Below, in pieces: positions 48,961 to 58,232 of a stretch of 64,000 nt of DNA. Origin of the DNA: Hydrocarboniphaga effusa AP103 (GTDB lineage: Bacteria > Pseudomonadota > Gammaproteobacteria > Nevskiales > Nevskiaceae); contig NZ_AKGD01000001.1 in the NCBI RefSeq assembly GCF_000271305.1, positions 1,550,001 to 1,614,000 of the forward strand. Reading direction: 5' to 3'. Every line of letters begins with the position of its first letter. Position 1 is the first letter of the stretch. Under the pieces are notes generated by a model. That model saw only the letters and a list, made by a program, of their open reading frames with translations. It searched no databases and had not been told where the DNA came from. The position numbers and the translations under genes were made by a program.

Positions 48961-51393
48961 TTATTCGGCGGCTGACTGGCGCTCGCAGCCGGGCGTGGCG
49001 AAAGCCGGGGACGATGCCGCCTTGGTTGCACCCGCGGGCGCGGCGGACGAGGCCGTCACGAAGCCGGGGCGGAAGGCGAGAATCCAGGCGGGTACGACGA
49101 CCATGGCGCCAATGGCGTTGAGCACCAGCATCACAATCAGCAGCAGTGCGGCCGAGGACTGGAAGCGCAGGTCTGAGAAGAACACCCACATGACCACACC
49201 AGCGACGAGGGTCGTTGCGGTGAACATCACCGCAAGGCCAGTGGTGCTGATGGCATGGGCGACGGCATCGTGCAGCGCTCGTCCCTTCTCTATCTCGTCG
49301 CGAACGCGGTCCATCACATAGATCGCATAGTCGATGCCCACGCCCATTCCCACCGCGACCACCGGGATGATGTTGACGTTTATGCCTACATTGGCGATGC
49401 CCAGATAGCCGTAGCTGAGCACCGTGGCGAAGATCATCGGCAGGATCATCAGCCAGCCGGCGTGCGCCGAGTTGTAGTAGGTCGCCACCATCAGGAACGA
49501 TGCGATCAACACGAAAGCCGTGACCATGACGCTGTCATGGAAGTTGGCCTGATTGATAGCGGCGTTGACGCCGACGACACCGGCCGCCGGCTCGATCGTG
49601 AAGCCCTCGATACCCTTGCCGTAAAGCTCGGCGCCCTGCTTCGCGCGCTGCACCGCCGCCTCGATCGTCTTCGCCTGCAGGTCCGGCAGGTAGAAGCTCA
49701 GGTTTGCCAGCGTCTCCTCGGGGTTGACGTACTCGCGCAGGGCTCCGGGTACCGGACTGGAGTACTCGAAGGCATACATCAGGCTGCCCACGCCGCGTGC
49801 GTCTCCGGGTATTTGCAGCCAGCGCGGATCGCCCTCGTGGGTCAGGCGATTGACCTGCTTCACCAGGTCAGGGAGGCCCTTGGCGGCGCCCACCACCGGC
49901 TCCTCAAGCATGTAGCGCTCGAATTTCTCCATGGCTGCCATCGCCTCGGGGCTGCGCAAGCCCTCGCGCTCGCTGGAGCGGGCCACCACGAACAGTTCCT
50001 CACTGCCGGGGAAGCTCTCCGAGATCAGGTGCGCCGAGCGGTTGTAGTCGTGGTCACGCTTGAGAATCGGCGAGCCAGGCTCGGACTCTCCGAACTGCAC
50101 CTGGGACGCGCCCCATGCACCCAGCCCGAGCAGCACCAGGGCGCCCAACAACACCGCACGGCCGACGCCGGCGTTGGAGACCGGCTCCACCATCCGGTGC
50201 AGCGTCGCCGAAGTCTGGTCACGGCTGTTCTCAGTGCGCCGGGGCTGCGGTAGCACGGTCAGCGCCAGCGGCACCATGAAGTGCACTGTGAAGATCACCG
50301 AGAAGGCCCAGAAGCCGGCAAAGGCGCCGAGATGCTTGTTGAACGGCGCCGCGCCGATCGCCACCGCGGCGATACCGATGGCGTCGACGATGATCGCCAG
50401 GGAGCCCGGGCGGAACAGCGCGTCCAATGCATTGCGCGCAGCCTGACGACCGTTCTGGGTGCGCGCCAGTTCGTAGTAGTAGCGCTCGACCAACTGCACC
50501 CCGTGCGAGGTCGCACGGGCGGCAATCAGAAAAGGGATCGGCATCGACAGCGGATCGAGATGAATGCCGACCAGATTCATGAAGCCCAGGCCCCAGGCCG
50601 AGGACAGGAGAATGCCCAGCAATGGCAACACGATGCCGTAGAGGCGGCGGAAGTATCCCGCCAGCAACAGGATTATCAAGGCCGTGGTGTAGAGCAGAAT
50701 CTCGACGATCTGCGGCAGATAGGTGTAGACCCAGCCGGTCAGCACCGGGTTTCCCACCGCGTAGATGCGCAGGCCGTTGCGTGCTTCCGCCTCGCGGATC
50801 TTCTGCAGCCCGGCGAAGGCTTCGAGCAGTTCGTCGGAGGTCGAACTGTTCATCTGTGCCCGGATGATCGCCACCTTGCCATCGGCCGACACCAGGCGCC
50901 CGCTGATGCGTGGATCCGCCTGCACCTGCAACTGCAAGGTCTTCAGTTGCGCCGGCGTCAGCGCCTCGGCATTCGGGTCGTAGTAGGGATCGGAGCGGAT
51001 CGTGCCGGCTTCATTGATGTAGACCCGGCGCGTCGTGCGATGCGTGATGCTGGCCACGAGGTTGTGATTGACCCCCGGCAGCATGTCGATGCCCTGCGTA
51101 ATGCGTTCGATCGCGGCGAGTGCTTCGTTGCTGAAGATCGTGCCCTGCCCGACCTCCACCGCAACCGTGATGACGTTGGCCCCGCCAAAAATCCCGCGCA
51201 CCTCGTTGTGCAGCTGGATATAGGAATGCTGCTGCGGCAGAAGGTCCTCGAAATCCGACGCCATTTTCATGCCGGGGATCTGGCTGGCGAAGAACGCCGA
51301 CAGGCCGAGAATCAGCGCGAGCACGAAGCGCGGGCTGGCAAAAATCCACTCTTCGCCCCGCTGCAGCGCGGCGACTATCTTTTGGCGAATCAA
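48961..51393 (-). CDS. RND/MMPL-family transporter
   Basis: About 810 residues from a TTG at 51393 that has GGAGGG upstream and overlaps the YCF48-like stop (TTGA). Layout: one N-terminal helix (FVLALILGLSAFFASQIPG), large extracytoplasmic loop, helix block with a GIHLDPLSMPIPFLIAARATSHGVQLVERYYYE sterol-sensing/RND signature, second loop, and a second block with VVAVGMGVGIDYAIYVMDRVRDE. Members of this group move lipids or hydrophobic molecules using the proton gradient. Confidence 0.87.
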   Translation of the reverse strand: MIRQKIVAALQRGEEWIFASPRFVLALILGLSAFFASQIPGMKMASDFEDLLPQQHSYIQLHNEVRGIFGGANVITVAVEVGQGTIFSNEALAAIERITQGIDMLPGVNHNLVASITHRTTRRVYINEAGTIRSDPYYDPNAEALTPAQLKTLQLQVQADPRISGRLVSADGKVAIIRAQMNSSTSDELLEAFAGLQKIREAEARNGLRIYAVGNPVLTGWVYTYLPQIVEILLYTTALIILLLAGYFRRLYGIVLPLLGILLSSAWGLGFMNLVGIHLDPLSMPIPFLIAARATSHGVQLVERYYYELARTQNGRQAARNALDALFRPGSLAIIVDAIGIAAVAIGAAPFNKHLGAFAGFWAFSVIFTVHFMVPLALTVLPQPRRTENSRDQTSATLHRMVEPVSNAGVGRAVLLGALVLLGLGAWGASQVQFGESEPGSPILKRDHDYNRSAHLISESFPGSEELFVVARSSEREGLRSPEAMAAMEKFERYMLEEPVVGAAKGLPDLVKQVNRLTHEGDPRWLQIPGDARGVGSLMYAFEYSSPVPGALREYVNPEETLANLSFYLPDLQAKTIEAAVQRAKQGAELYGKGIEGFTIEPAAGVVGVNAAINQANFHDSVMVTAFVLIASFLMVATYYNSAHAGWLMILPMIFATVLSYGYLGIANVGINVNIIPVVAVGMGVGIDYAIYVMDRVRDEIEKGRALHDAVAHAISTTGLAVMFTATTLVAGVVMWVFFSDLRFQSSAALLLIVMLVLNAIGAMVVVPAWILAFRPGFVTASSAAPAGATKAASSPAFATPGCERQSAAE

Positions 51394-52361
51394 TGGATGC
51401 CCTCCGATTCGATATTCACCATCGCCGGCGTGCTGGCGCCGGAACCGCCGACCACGATCAGGGACGAGCGGCCCGGGAGGGCGACGCCGCCACGGAGGTA
51501 ACCGCTGCCGGAGGTAGCGCTCGGCAAAACCCGCCATTTGCCGTTGGATCCGCGCTGCTGGATCAAACCGAGTTCGCCGACAGCAAATAGGCGGCCACCG
51601 GCACCCGAAAGAAACCCGTACATCGGCACACCGGCGGCATTGGTTTCCGGCGTCCAGCTCTGTCCGCCATCGCGGGTGCCGAGGATGATCCCGCCGCGAC
51701 CCGTCAGCCAGCCGGTATCGGCGTCGGTGAACCAGACGTCGAAGGCGTAGAAATCGTCCGGGATGGGGGGCAGCATCTCCCAGCTGGCGCCGCCATCGCT
51801 GCTGCGCGCAACGATGCCAAACTCACCGGCGACAACCGCATTGCCGGCGTCGATGAATCGGATGGTGGTGAGGATCGCGTCTTGGCCAAACTCGGTCTTC
51901 TGCCAGCTCACTCCGCGATCGCCGCTATGCAGAACAGTGGAATAGGTCCCAACGACCCAGAATCCGCCGTCCGGAGCACACGCCAGGGCCATAGGGGTGA
52001 AGTCCTCCGGCATCGAGCCCGCGGCAAGGCGCCAGCCGGTGCCTTGTGCATTCCCAGTCCAGACACGGCGATGGAAGTCGAGTGCGACAAAGCTTCTGTC
52101 CGCGCAGGCCGCGACGTCGATCAGCGCCGCTCGGCTCTCCAGCTTTTGCGCTTCCCAGGTCTTGCCGGAATCGGTCGAACGGGACAGTAGGTCATTGCCG
52201 ACAGCCACGATCGCCTGGCCATTCGACGCAATTTTTTGCAGGTCGTCAGCGACGTGCGTGGCGCCATGGGCGATCGGCGAAAAGGCGGCAGCCACAGCAA
52301 AAATGGCCAGGATCGCGCTGGGCAATCCAAGATGGAGCGCCAGTGGCGCGGGACGGCTCAT
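51390..52361 (-). CDS. YCF48/BNR-repeat beta-propeller protein, exported
   Basis: 323 residues with a signal peptide (PSAILAIFAVAAAFSPIAHGA) and repeated propeller blades: RSTDSGKTWEAQ, HSGDRGVSWQK, RSSDGGASWEM, TRDGGQSWTPE (Asp-box S/T-x-D-x-G-x-x-W). YCF48-like proteins accompany RND/MMPL genes in several lipid or hydrocarbon loci and are thought to assist assembly. First gene of the ~14 kb upper-pathway operon; strong GGAGGAG ribosome site. Confidence 0.85.
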   Translation of the reverse strand: MSRPAPLALHLGLPSAILAIFAVAAAFSPIAHGATHVADDLQKIASNGQAIVAVGNDLLSRSTDSGKTWEAQKLESRAALIDVAACADRSFVALDFHRRVWTGNAQGTGWRLAAGSMPEDFTPMALACAPDGGFWVVGTYSTVLHSGDRGVSWQKTEFGQDAILTTIRFIDAGNAVVAGEFGIVARSSDGGASWEMLPPIPDDFYAFDVWFTDADTGWLTGRGGIILGTRDGGQSWTPETNAAGVPMYGFLSGAGGRLFAVGELGLIQQRGSNGKWRVLPSATSGSGYLRGGVALPGRSSLIVVGGSGASTPAMVNIESEGIH

Positions 52362-52828
52362 TGCCGAGTCTCCTCCGAGTAGTAATAAACTGCGGAGGGA
52401 GAATCAGTGAAGCAGCGATATAAGTGAACCCGATTGCGGGAATGATCGCCATCACTGGGATGAATAAACTGGTGCTATCCCTCGGTCGACAAAAAGGGAA
52501 CCGCGTTTCCTGCAGAAAAAGCGGATTTTGGTAGCGGAAATCGCCGCGCGGCCGCTCGCTCTTGGCACCAGCGGGGAGCAACCTCGATCTGCAACGTAAC
52601 GCGGATGAGCGTGCAATTTGCCGGGGCGGAGTGGCGCTCTATCCCGGGCCTGCTTTGTGGGAACCTACTGGATGCCCCGGCGGCCTCCGAGCGGGCAGTC
52701 GCGTGTTCAGCTGCTCGCTGCGACAGCAAGCATCATTACCGCATGGTCTTTGTCGCTTCTGTGCTTGAGCCCTGCCAAGGCGTCGCGGCTTCGCAAGGGT
52801 TCCGACCTGCGGAAGTAAGAAAGGCCCG
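52362..52828. other. Upstream region of the upper-pathway operon, non-coding
   Basis: 467 bp with no convincing gene. It should contain the promoter of the long minus-strand operon beginning at 52361. AATAAACTG occurs twice (about 52385 and 52463), and AT-rich TTATAT-like sequence lies near 52418. I could not fix a -35/-10 pair or a clear GAATG-type dyad. Confidence 0.4.
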
Positions 52829-55501
52829 TCATTTCACCGGCGCTATATTGCGGGGATGGCCCTGCAGCTCTTGCGCGAGAAATAGAGCGGTTCGACTGCC
52901 CGTTTCCTGAGATACTTGATGCGGCGTGCCGCTCGCCACCAGCCGGCCACCGGCGTCGCCCGCGCCCGGACCCACGTCGATCACCCAGTCGGCTTGCATC
53001 ACCGCGCGCATGTCATGCTCGATCATCACTACCGTGTTGCCCGCATCGACCAGGCGCTGCAATTGAACCAGCAGCCGATCGGCATCCGATGCATGCAGCC
53101 CGGTGGTCGGCTCGTCGAGCACGTACAGGTTGCGGCCGCGCTGGCTGCGCTGCAGTTCAGTGGCCAGCTTGATGCGCTGCGCCTCGCCTCCGGACAGCTC
53201 GGTAGCCGGCTGTCCCAGGCGCAGGTAGCCCAGCCCGATCTCGATCAGCAACTGCAGTGGGCGCGCCACTGCATCCTCGCCGCCGAAGAATTCATGCGCC
53301 TCCTCCACGGTCATCTGCAGCACCTGGGCAATGTTGCGCCCCTTCCAGAGCACCTTCAGTGTGGCTTCGTTGTAACGCGCGCCATGACAGGTCGAGCAGG
53401 GCGCGTACACACTGGGCATGAACAGCAACTCCACGCTAACGAATCCCTCTCCCTCGCAGGTTTCGCAGCGTCCCTTCGGCACATTGAACGAGAACCGGCC
53501 CGCATCGAAACGGCGGCGTCGCGCATCGGGGGTAGCGGCGAAAAGCCTGCGCACGTGATCGAACAGCCCGGTGTACGTCGCCAGGTTGGAACGCGGCGTG
53601 CGGCCGATCGGCTTCTGGTCTACCTGCACCAGGCGCTGCACGGCGTCCACATCGCCGGCGAGGTGGCCTCCGGTGGTCTCGATCACCGCAGGCCCATCAC
53701 CGTCCTCTGCTTCGACCGGATCGTCCTCGGGCTCGTGCCCCAGGTGCAGCAGCACCAGCTCGGGCAGCGCCTGCGCCACGAGGCTGGACTTGCCGGAGCC
53801 GGAGATGCCGGTGACGGCCGTCAGGACGCCCAGCGGTATGCGCGCATCCACCCCACGCAGGTTATGTCGACGGATACCCTGCAACTCCAGCCAGCCGGCG
53901 GGTGTGCGCCCGCGGCTGCCCGGCGCGGGGATCTTGGCGAACAGGTAGCCCGCAGTGCGCGACTCGGCGACGTCGCGCAGGCCGGCAGGCACGCCGCTGT
54001 AGAGAACGCGGCCGCCGCGCTCACCGGCCTCCGGGCCGACATCCACCAGCCATTGCGCTCGGCGCATCAGATCCAGGTCGTGCTCCACCACGAGCACCGA
54101 ATTGCCCGCGTCGCGCAGCCTTTCGAGTGCGCCGTATAAAGCCTGGCTGTCCGAGGGATGCAGGCCCGCCGAGGGCTCGTCGAGCACATAAACCACGCCG
54201 AACAGCAGGGAACTCAGCTGCGTGGCAAGCCGCAGGCGCTGCAGTTCGCCGGCCGAGAGGGTCGGCGTTGCGCGGTCCAGCGTCAGGTAGCCCAGGCCCA
54301 GCTCCCGCAACTGGCGCAAGCGCGCCAATACCCCGTCGGCCAGCCGCTGCGCGGCGAGGCGCTTTTCCTCCGACAGCGCGGAGCTGCGACGTACATCGGG
54401 CGATGCCGCATGGACAGCCCGGCCCGAGGCCGCACGCGCGGCACGGTCGCGGCGCGTGACCTCCTTGTCGGCGCCCGCTCCAGCGGCATGCGCACGGAAA
54501 TCGCCCTTGGCAATGGGTTCCAGCAAGGACGCCACCTGGTCCAGCGGCATTTTCAGGAATTCGCCGATGTCCGCCCCGGCGAAGGTCACCGAAAGCGCCT
54601 CGGGCTTGAGCCGCTTGCCGTGGCAGGCCGGACACGGCTGGCCCTTCATGAAGCGGGATACGCGCTTTCTCATCAGCGCGCTCTGCGTGTTGGCGAAGGT
54701 CTGCAGGACGTAGCGCCGTGCGCCGGTGAAGGTCCCCATATAGCTGGGCTCCAGCTTGCGCCTGAGCGCCGCGCGGGTTTCGGCAGCTGTGAAGCCCGCG
54801 TAAACCGGCACGGTGGGCGTTTCCTCGGTGAACAGGATCCAGTTGCGGTCTTTCCTGGAGAGGTCCTTCCATGGCCGGTCGATGTCGTAGCCCAGGGTCA
54901 CCAGGATGTCGCGCAGGTTCTGCCCGTGCCAGGCCGGCGGCCAGGCGGCGACCGCACGTTCGCGAATGCTCAGTGACGGGTCCGGCACCATGCTGGCTTC
55001 GGTCACCTCGTACACATGTCCGAGGCCATGGCAGCTCGGGCATGCTCCCTGGGGCGTGTTTGGCGAGAAATCCTCGGCATACAGCATCGGCTGGCATGGC
55101 GGGTAAGCGCCGGCGCGGGAATACATCATCCGCACCAGGCTCGACAAGGTAGTCACGCTGCCCACGGAGGAACGTGCGTTACTGGATCCGCGCTGCTGCT
55201 GCAGCGCCACTGCAGGAGGCAGGCCGTCGATCGCATCGACATCCGGCACGCCCGCCTGATCGATCAGGCGCCGCGCGTACGGCGCCACCGACTCGAAGTA
55301 GCGCCGCTGCGCCTCGGCATAGATGGTGCCGAAGGCGAGCGAGGACTTGCCGGATCCGGAGACGCCGGAAAACACGACCAGCGCATTGCGTGGGATGGCG
55401 ACGTCAACGTCCTCGAGGTTGTTCTCGCGTGCGCCACGCACTTCCAGGAAACCGCTGGCCCCTGCGGTGCGGGATGAACCACCGGAAGCAGGTTTCGTCA
55501 T
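52829..55501 (-). CDS. UvrA-like ABC ATPase, accessory class (UvrA2-like)
   Basis: 890 residues with two ABC modules: Walker [15 protein letters not shown] and [13 protein letters not shown], signatures [15 protein letters not shown] and [15 protein letters not shown], Walker [16 protein letters not shown] and [15 protein letters not shown], and zinc fingers CPSCHGLG and CETCEGEG...CSTCHG. At 890 residues it is shorter than canonical UvrA (about 940) and appears to lack much of the UvrB-binding insertion, as in UvrA2 proteins linked to tolerance of DNA-damaging compounds. Its presence among PAH genes could protect against reactive metabolites. Confidence 0.88.
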   Translation of the reverse strand: MTKPASGGSSRTAGASGFLEVRGARENNLEDVDVAIPRNALVVFSGVSGSGKSSLAFGTIYAEAQRRYFESVAPYARRLIDQAGVPDVDAIDGLPPAVALQQQRGSSNARSSVGSVTTLSSLVRMMYSRAGAYPPCQPMLYAEDFSPNTPQGACPSCHGLGHVYEVTEASMVPDPSLSIRERAVAAWPPAWHGQNLRDILVTLGYDIDRPWKDLSRKDRNWILFTEETPTVPVYAGFTAAETRAALRRKLEPSYMGTFTGARRYVLQTFANTQSALMRKRVSRFMKGQPCPACHGKRLKPEALSVTFAGADIGEFLKMPLDQVASLLEPIAKGDFRAHAAGAGADKEVTRRDRAARAASGRAVHAASPDVRRSSALSEEKRLAAQRLADGVLARLRQLRELGLGYLTLDRATPTLSAGELQRLRLATQLSSLLFGVVYVLDEPSAGLHPSDSQALYGALERLRDAGNSVLVVEHDLDLMRRAQWLVDVGPEAGERGGRVLYSGVPAGLRDVAESRTAGYLFAKIPAPGSRGRTPAGWLELQGIRRHNLRGVDARIPLGVLTAVTGISGSGKSSLVAQALPELVLLHLGHEPEDDPVEAEDGDGPAVIETTGGHLAGDVDAVQRLVQVDQKPIGRTPRSNLATYTGLFDHVRRLFAATPDARRRRFDAGRFSFNVPKGRCETCEGEGFVSVELLFMPSVYAPCSTCHGARYNEATLKVLWKGRNIAQVLQMTVEEAHEFFGGEDAVARPLQLLIEIGLGYLRLGQPATELSGGEAQRIKLATELQRSQRGRNLYVLDEPTTGLHASDADRLLVQLQRLVDAGNTVVMIEHDMRAVMQADWVIDVGPGAGDAGGRLVASGTPHQVSQETGSRTALFLAQELQGHPRNIAPVK

Positions 55502-55542
55502 TTTTTCCCCCGAAGGTTGTGAGCCGCATGTTTCGGAAACAG

Positions 55543-55573
55543 CGCGCAGGGCGGGTTATGCCCGCCCTGCGCG
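55543..55573 (-). terminator. Hairpin between the heme-binding and uvrA-like genes
   Basis: CGCGCAGGGCGGG-TTATG-CCCGCCCTGCGCG: perfect 13 bp stem with a 5-base loop, 8 bp after the heme-binding gene stop on the minus strand and 42 bp before the uvrA-like start. No long T-tract follows. Confidence 0.65.
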
Positions 55574-55580
55574 GGCTGAT

Positions 55581-56315
55581 TTACTTCTTTCTCACCACCG
55601 ACAGCTTCACCTTCTCCTCGGTTCCCCCGCAGAGTGGATGCTTGAAGCCGCTCGACTTCTCGGTCTGGCCGAGGAAGATGATGTTGTCGTCCTTCGCGGG
55701 GCTGACACCACCCGGCATGTAGTCGAGCGCGAACGCTTGGCGCGTCTTCCAGGCGATGTTGTGGTCCGCGCACGAAGAATCGCCGCTTACGCCCAGTGCT
55801 CCCACGCGATCGCCTTTCGCGTTGTATAGCGCCAGTCCGCCGCCGAACACGTTCACGCCGCCGATCCGCTTGCCCGTCATGGGGTCCTTCGCGGTGCCGA
55901 AATACGCGGCGTTGCCGGCGTAGGCCACGCCGGTGTCCACCGGGTTGGAGTGCTGCAAGCCGTAGAGGCTGCCGCCCGGCTGCGTGGCCGAGTAGAGATT
56001 GGCGGTGGAAAGCGCGAGGCCCGGAAGGCTGAAGGCATTCGCGGTATTCGCCTTCTGCGCGGAGATCACGCGGCTACCGAGCCACTGGTCGCCGTACTCC
56101 GCGCCGGTGAAGGCCACGGCACACACGGTGCCGTCGGTGCTGACAACCGTGCCCCACATGTCGAGGTTGAAGCCGCCATTGGATTCCTTGCGGGCGGCGG
56201 TGAGCGTTTCCTTGAGCTGCTGCCAGCCAGGAAGGCGGTCGCACGCGCCCGCGTGAGCCGCGAGCGGCAGAAGGAGAGAGGAGAACATCAGGGTTAGAAC
56301 AGGGAGCTTCGTCAT
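55581..56315 (-). CDS. HbpS/GlcG-family heme-binding protein, exported (paralog 2)
   Basis: 244 residues: signal peptide ending PLAAHAGACD, then the same DUF336 fold as 22792-23556, with SNGGFNLDMWGTVVSTDGTVCAVAFTG, GSRVISAQKANTANAFSLPG, GGVNVFGGGLALYNAKGDRVGALGVSGDSSCADHNIAW. The two paralogs share most motifs but differ throughout, so duplication is not recent. Likely a monocistronic unit ending at the hairpin. Confidence 0.8.
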   Translation of the reverse strand: MTKLPVLTLMFSSLLLPLAAHAGACDRLPGWQQLKETLTAARKESNGGFNLDMWGTVVSTDGTVCAVAFTGAEYGDQWLGSRVISAQKANTANAFSLPGLALSTANLYSATQPGGSLYGLQHSNPVDTGVAYAGNAAYFGTAKDPMTGKRIGGVNVFGGGLALYNAKGDRVGALGVSGDSSCADHNIAWKTRQAFALDYMPGGVSPAKDDNIIFLGQTEKSSGFKHPLCGGTEEKVKLSVVRKK

Positions 56316-56393
56316 GATTGAAACCTCTGGGTTGAGATGAACCCGATGGCGGGCGATCCGCCTGGGGTCCGGGTGGTGGTTGGGAAAAACCAG

Positions 56394-57276
56394 CTACGGA
56401 TTCGCATGCCGAGCCCTCTGGAGAGCCGGCATCTTCTGCCCATCCCAGTCGCGGTCAACCGCGACCTGGGCCTGTGCCCGGTGCTTTTCAAGCGCCTCGA
56501 AGTCCAGATCGGCGATCGCCCACAACTGCTCGCCGCGGGCCATGGCGAGAATGCCGCCTTCCGGAAAGCCATGATCCATCGGTGCATAGATCGTGGCCTC
56601 GCCGGTGTTCGTGTCCAGCGCAGGGCTCCAGCCGGCGGTTCCAGTCGTCACCGCCTGCGCGACGAACATCCGGTTCTCCAGGGCGCGTGCCATGCAGCCC
56701 ACGCGGACCCGTGTCGCGCCCGCCGCGGTGTCCGTGCAACTCGGGACCAGCAGCAGGCGGGCGCCGGCCTCGCGCTGGGCGCGTACGGGCAAGGGGAATT
56801 CGCTGTCGTAGCAGACGGAGATGCCGGCACGCACACCGTTGAGATCGAACACCTTGAGGTCGTCGCCGCCCTCGATGATGCCGGCCGCCCTCTCGAACCC
56901 CGTCAGCTGCAACTTGTCCTGATAACCGCGCGTGCCGTCTGGCGCAAACCACCAGGCCCGATTGCGATAGCGCTGCGGGGCCACCTCGGTGAGGAACGTG
57001 CCGGCCTGGAGGGTCATGCGCAGCTCGCGCGCCAGATCAGCGTACAGCGTCAACCACGCCGGCTGCAGAGGCTGCAGCGCGGCCAGCGAGGCGCTCAGGT
57101 CGCGGCTGATCTCGGGGGGCAAACGTCGCCGCCAGCTCGAGGGCAAGGTACTCGGGCAGCACCGCCAGTTCGGCGCCGGCGCGACTCGCTTCCTCCAAGA
57201 TCAGCCGCTGGCGTGCGGCGAATTCCCCGAAGTCCGCGGGTTTGCCCACGGAGTACTTGGCCACGGCAAGCTTCAT
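56394..57276 (-). pseudogene. Carbon-nitrogen hydrolase (nitrilase superfamily), frameshifted at a C6 tract
   Basis: The N-terminal part starts at ATG 57276 (MKLAVAKYSVGKPADF, with catalytic Glu in VLPEYLALELAATF). At 57113-57118 a run of six C on this strand breaks the frame; the next part (PEISRDLSASLAALQPLQPAW...) continues in another frame to 56394, with catalytic Lys in YQDKLQLTGFE and Cys in GISVCYDSEF. With five C the frame would read straight through (about 293 residues). It could be a real mutation, a phase-variable tract or a read error. The insertion sequence lies 46 bp upstream and has probably removed the native promoter. Confidence 0.75.
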
Positions 57277-57427
57277 CGGCGGGCCTCCAGGGGCCGCAGC
57301 CACATGGTCAGCGTCTGCCCGGTGTTGGCGCTCACCGAGAACTGACCATCACTGCTCGTTGAAAATTGACCAGGGATGGAGGCCGGCGGCGGATGCTGCC
57401 GGCGTGGTTTGATTCTATCGCTGGTCG

Positions 57428-58232
57428 TCAGATCGTCTCGTCGGTTTCCTCCTGTTGCCGGGTCTTGGCCTGCTCCCTGGACTTGATACGTGCTTTGGCG
57501 ATGTGACTGCTGTGCCGGAAGCGATAGGACTCGTTGCCGGTCTCGACGATGTGGCAGTGATGCGTCAGTCGATCCAGTAGCGCCGTGGTCATCTTCGGAT
57601 CGCCGAAGACGGACGCCCATTCGGCGAAGACCAGATTGGTCGTGATGATCACGCTGGTGTGCTCGTAGAGCTTCGACAGCAGGTGAAACAGCAGCGCGCC
57701 ACCGGCCTGCGAAAACGGCAAGTAACCCAGCTCATCGAGGATCACGAGGTCCAGATGCATCAGCTGGTGCGCCAGCCGGCCAGCCCTTCCAGCGGCTTTC
57801 TCCTTCTCCAGCGTGTTGACCAGCTCGATGGTCGAGTAGAAGCGCACCCGCTTGCCATGGCGGGCGACGGCTTCGATCCCCAGCGCCGTGGCCAGATGCG
57901 TCTTGCCGGTGCCAGTACCGCCGATCAGCACGATGTTCTCGGCCTTCTCGGTGAAGGCGGTCGTGGCAAAGGTGGTGATCTGCCGGCGGTCGACCTTCGA
58001 CTGCTCGAAATCGAAACCCGCCAGATCGCGGTGGATCGGAAAGCGCGCGACGTGCATCTGGTAGCGGATCGAGCGCATCGCCCGGTCCGTTGATTTCGGC
58101 CTGTACCAGCTGCGTCAGCAGGGTCTCGTAGCTGGTCAGGCCCGTCGTCGAGCCTTGTTCCAGGCCCTCGGCATAGCAAGCCGCCATGCCATACAGGCGC
58201 AGCCGCTTCAGATCATTGATCAGATCAGCCAT
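57428..58232 (-). CDS. istB: IstB-like AAA+ transposition helper, frameshifted (copy 2)
   Basis: Identical to copy 1 including the extra G after QAEIN. N-terminal part from ATG 58232, C-terminal part (Walker A and B intact) from the internal ATG 58078 to 57428. Confidence 0.8.

Noticed and set aside
52362-52500. A sigma-54 promoter for the upper-pathway operon
   Set aside because: A TGGCGATC...CCCGC stretch superficially resembles -24/-12 elements but lacks the GC-to-GC spacing and the TTGC element.
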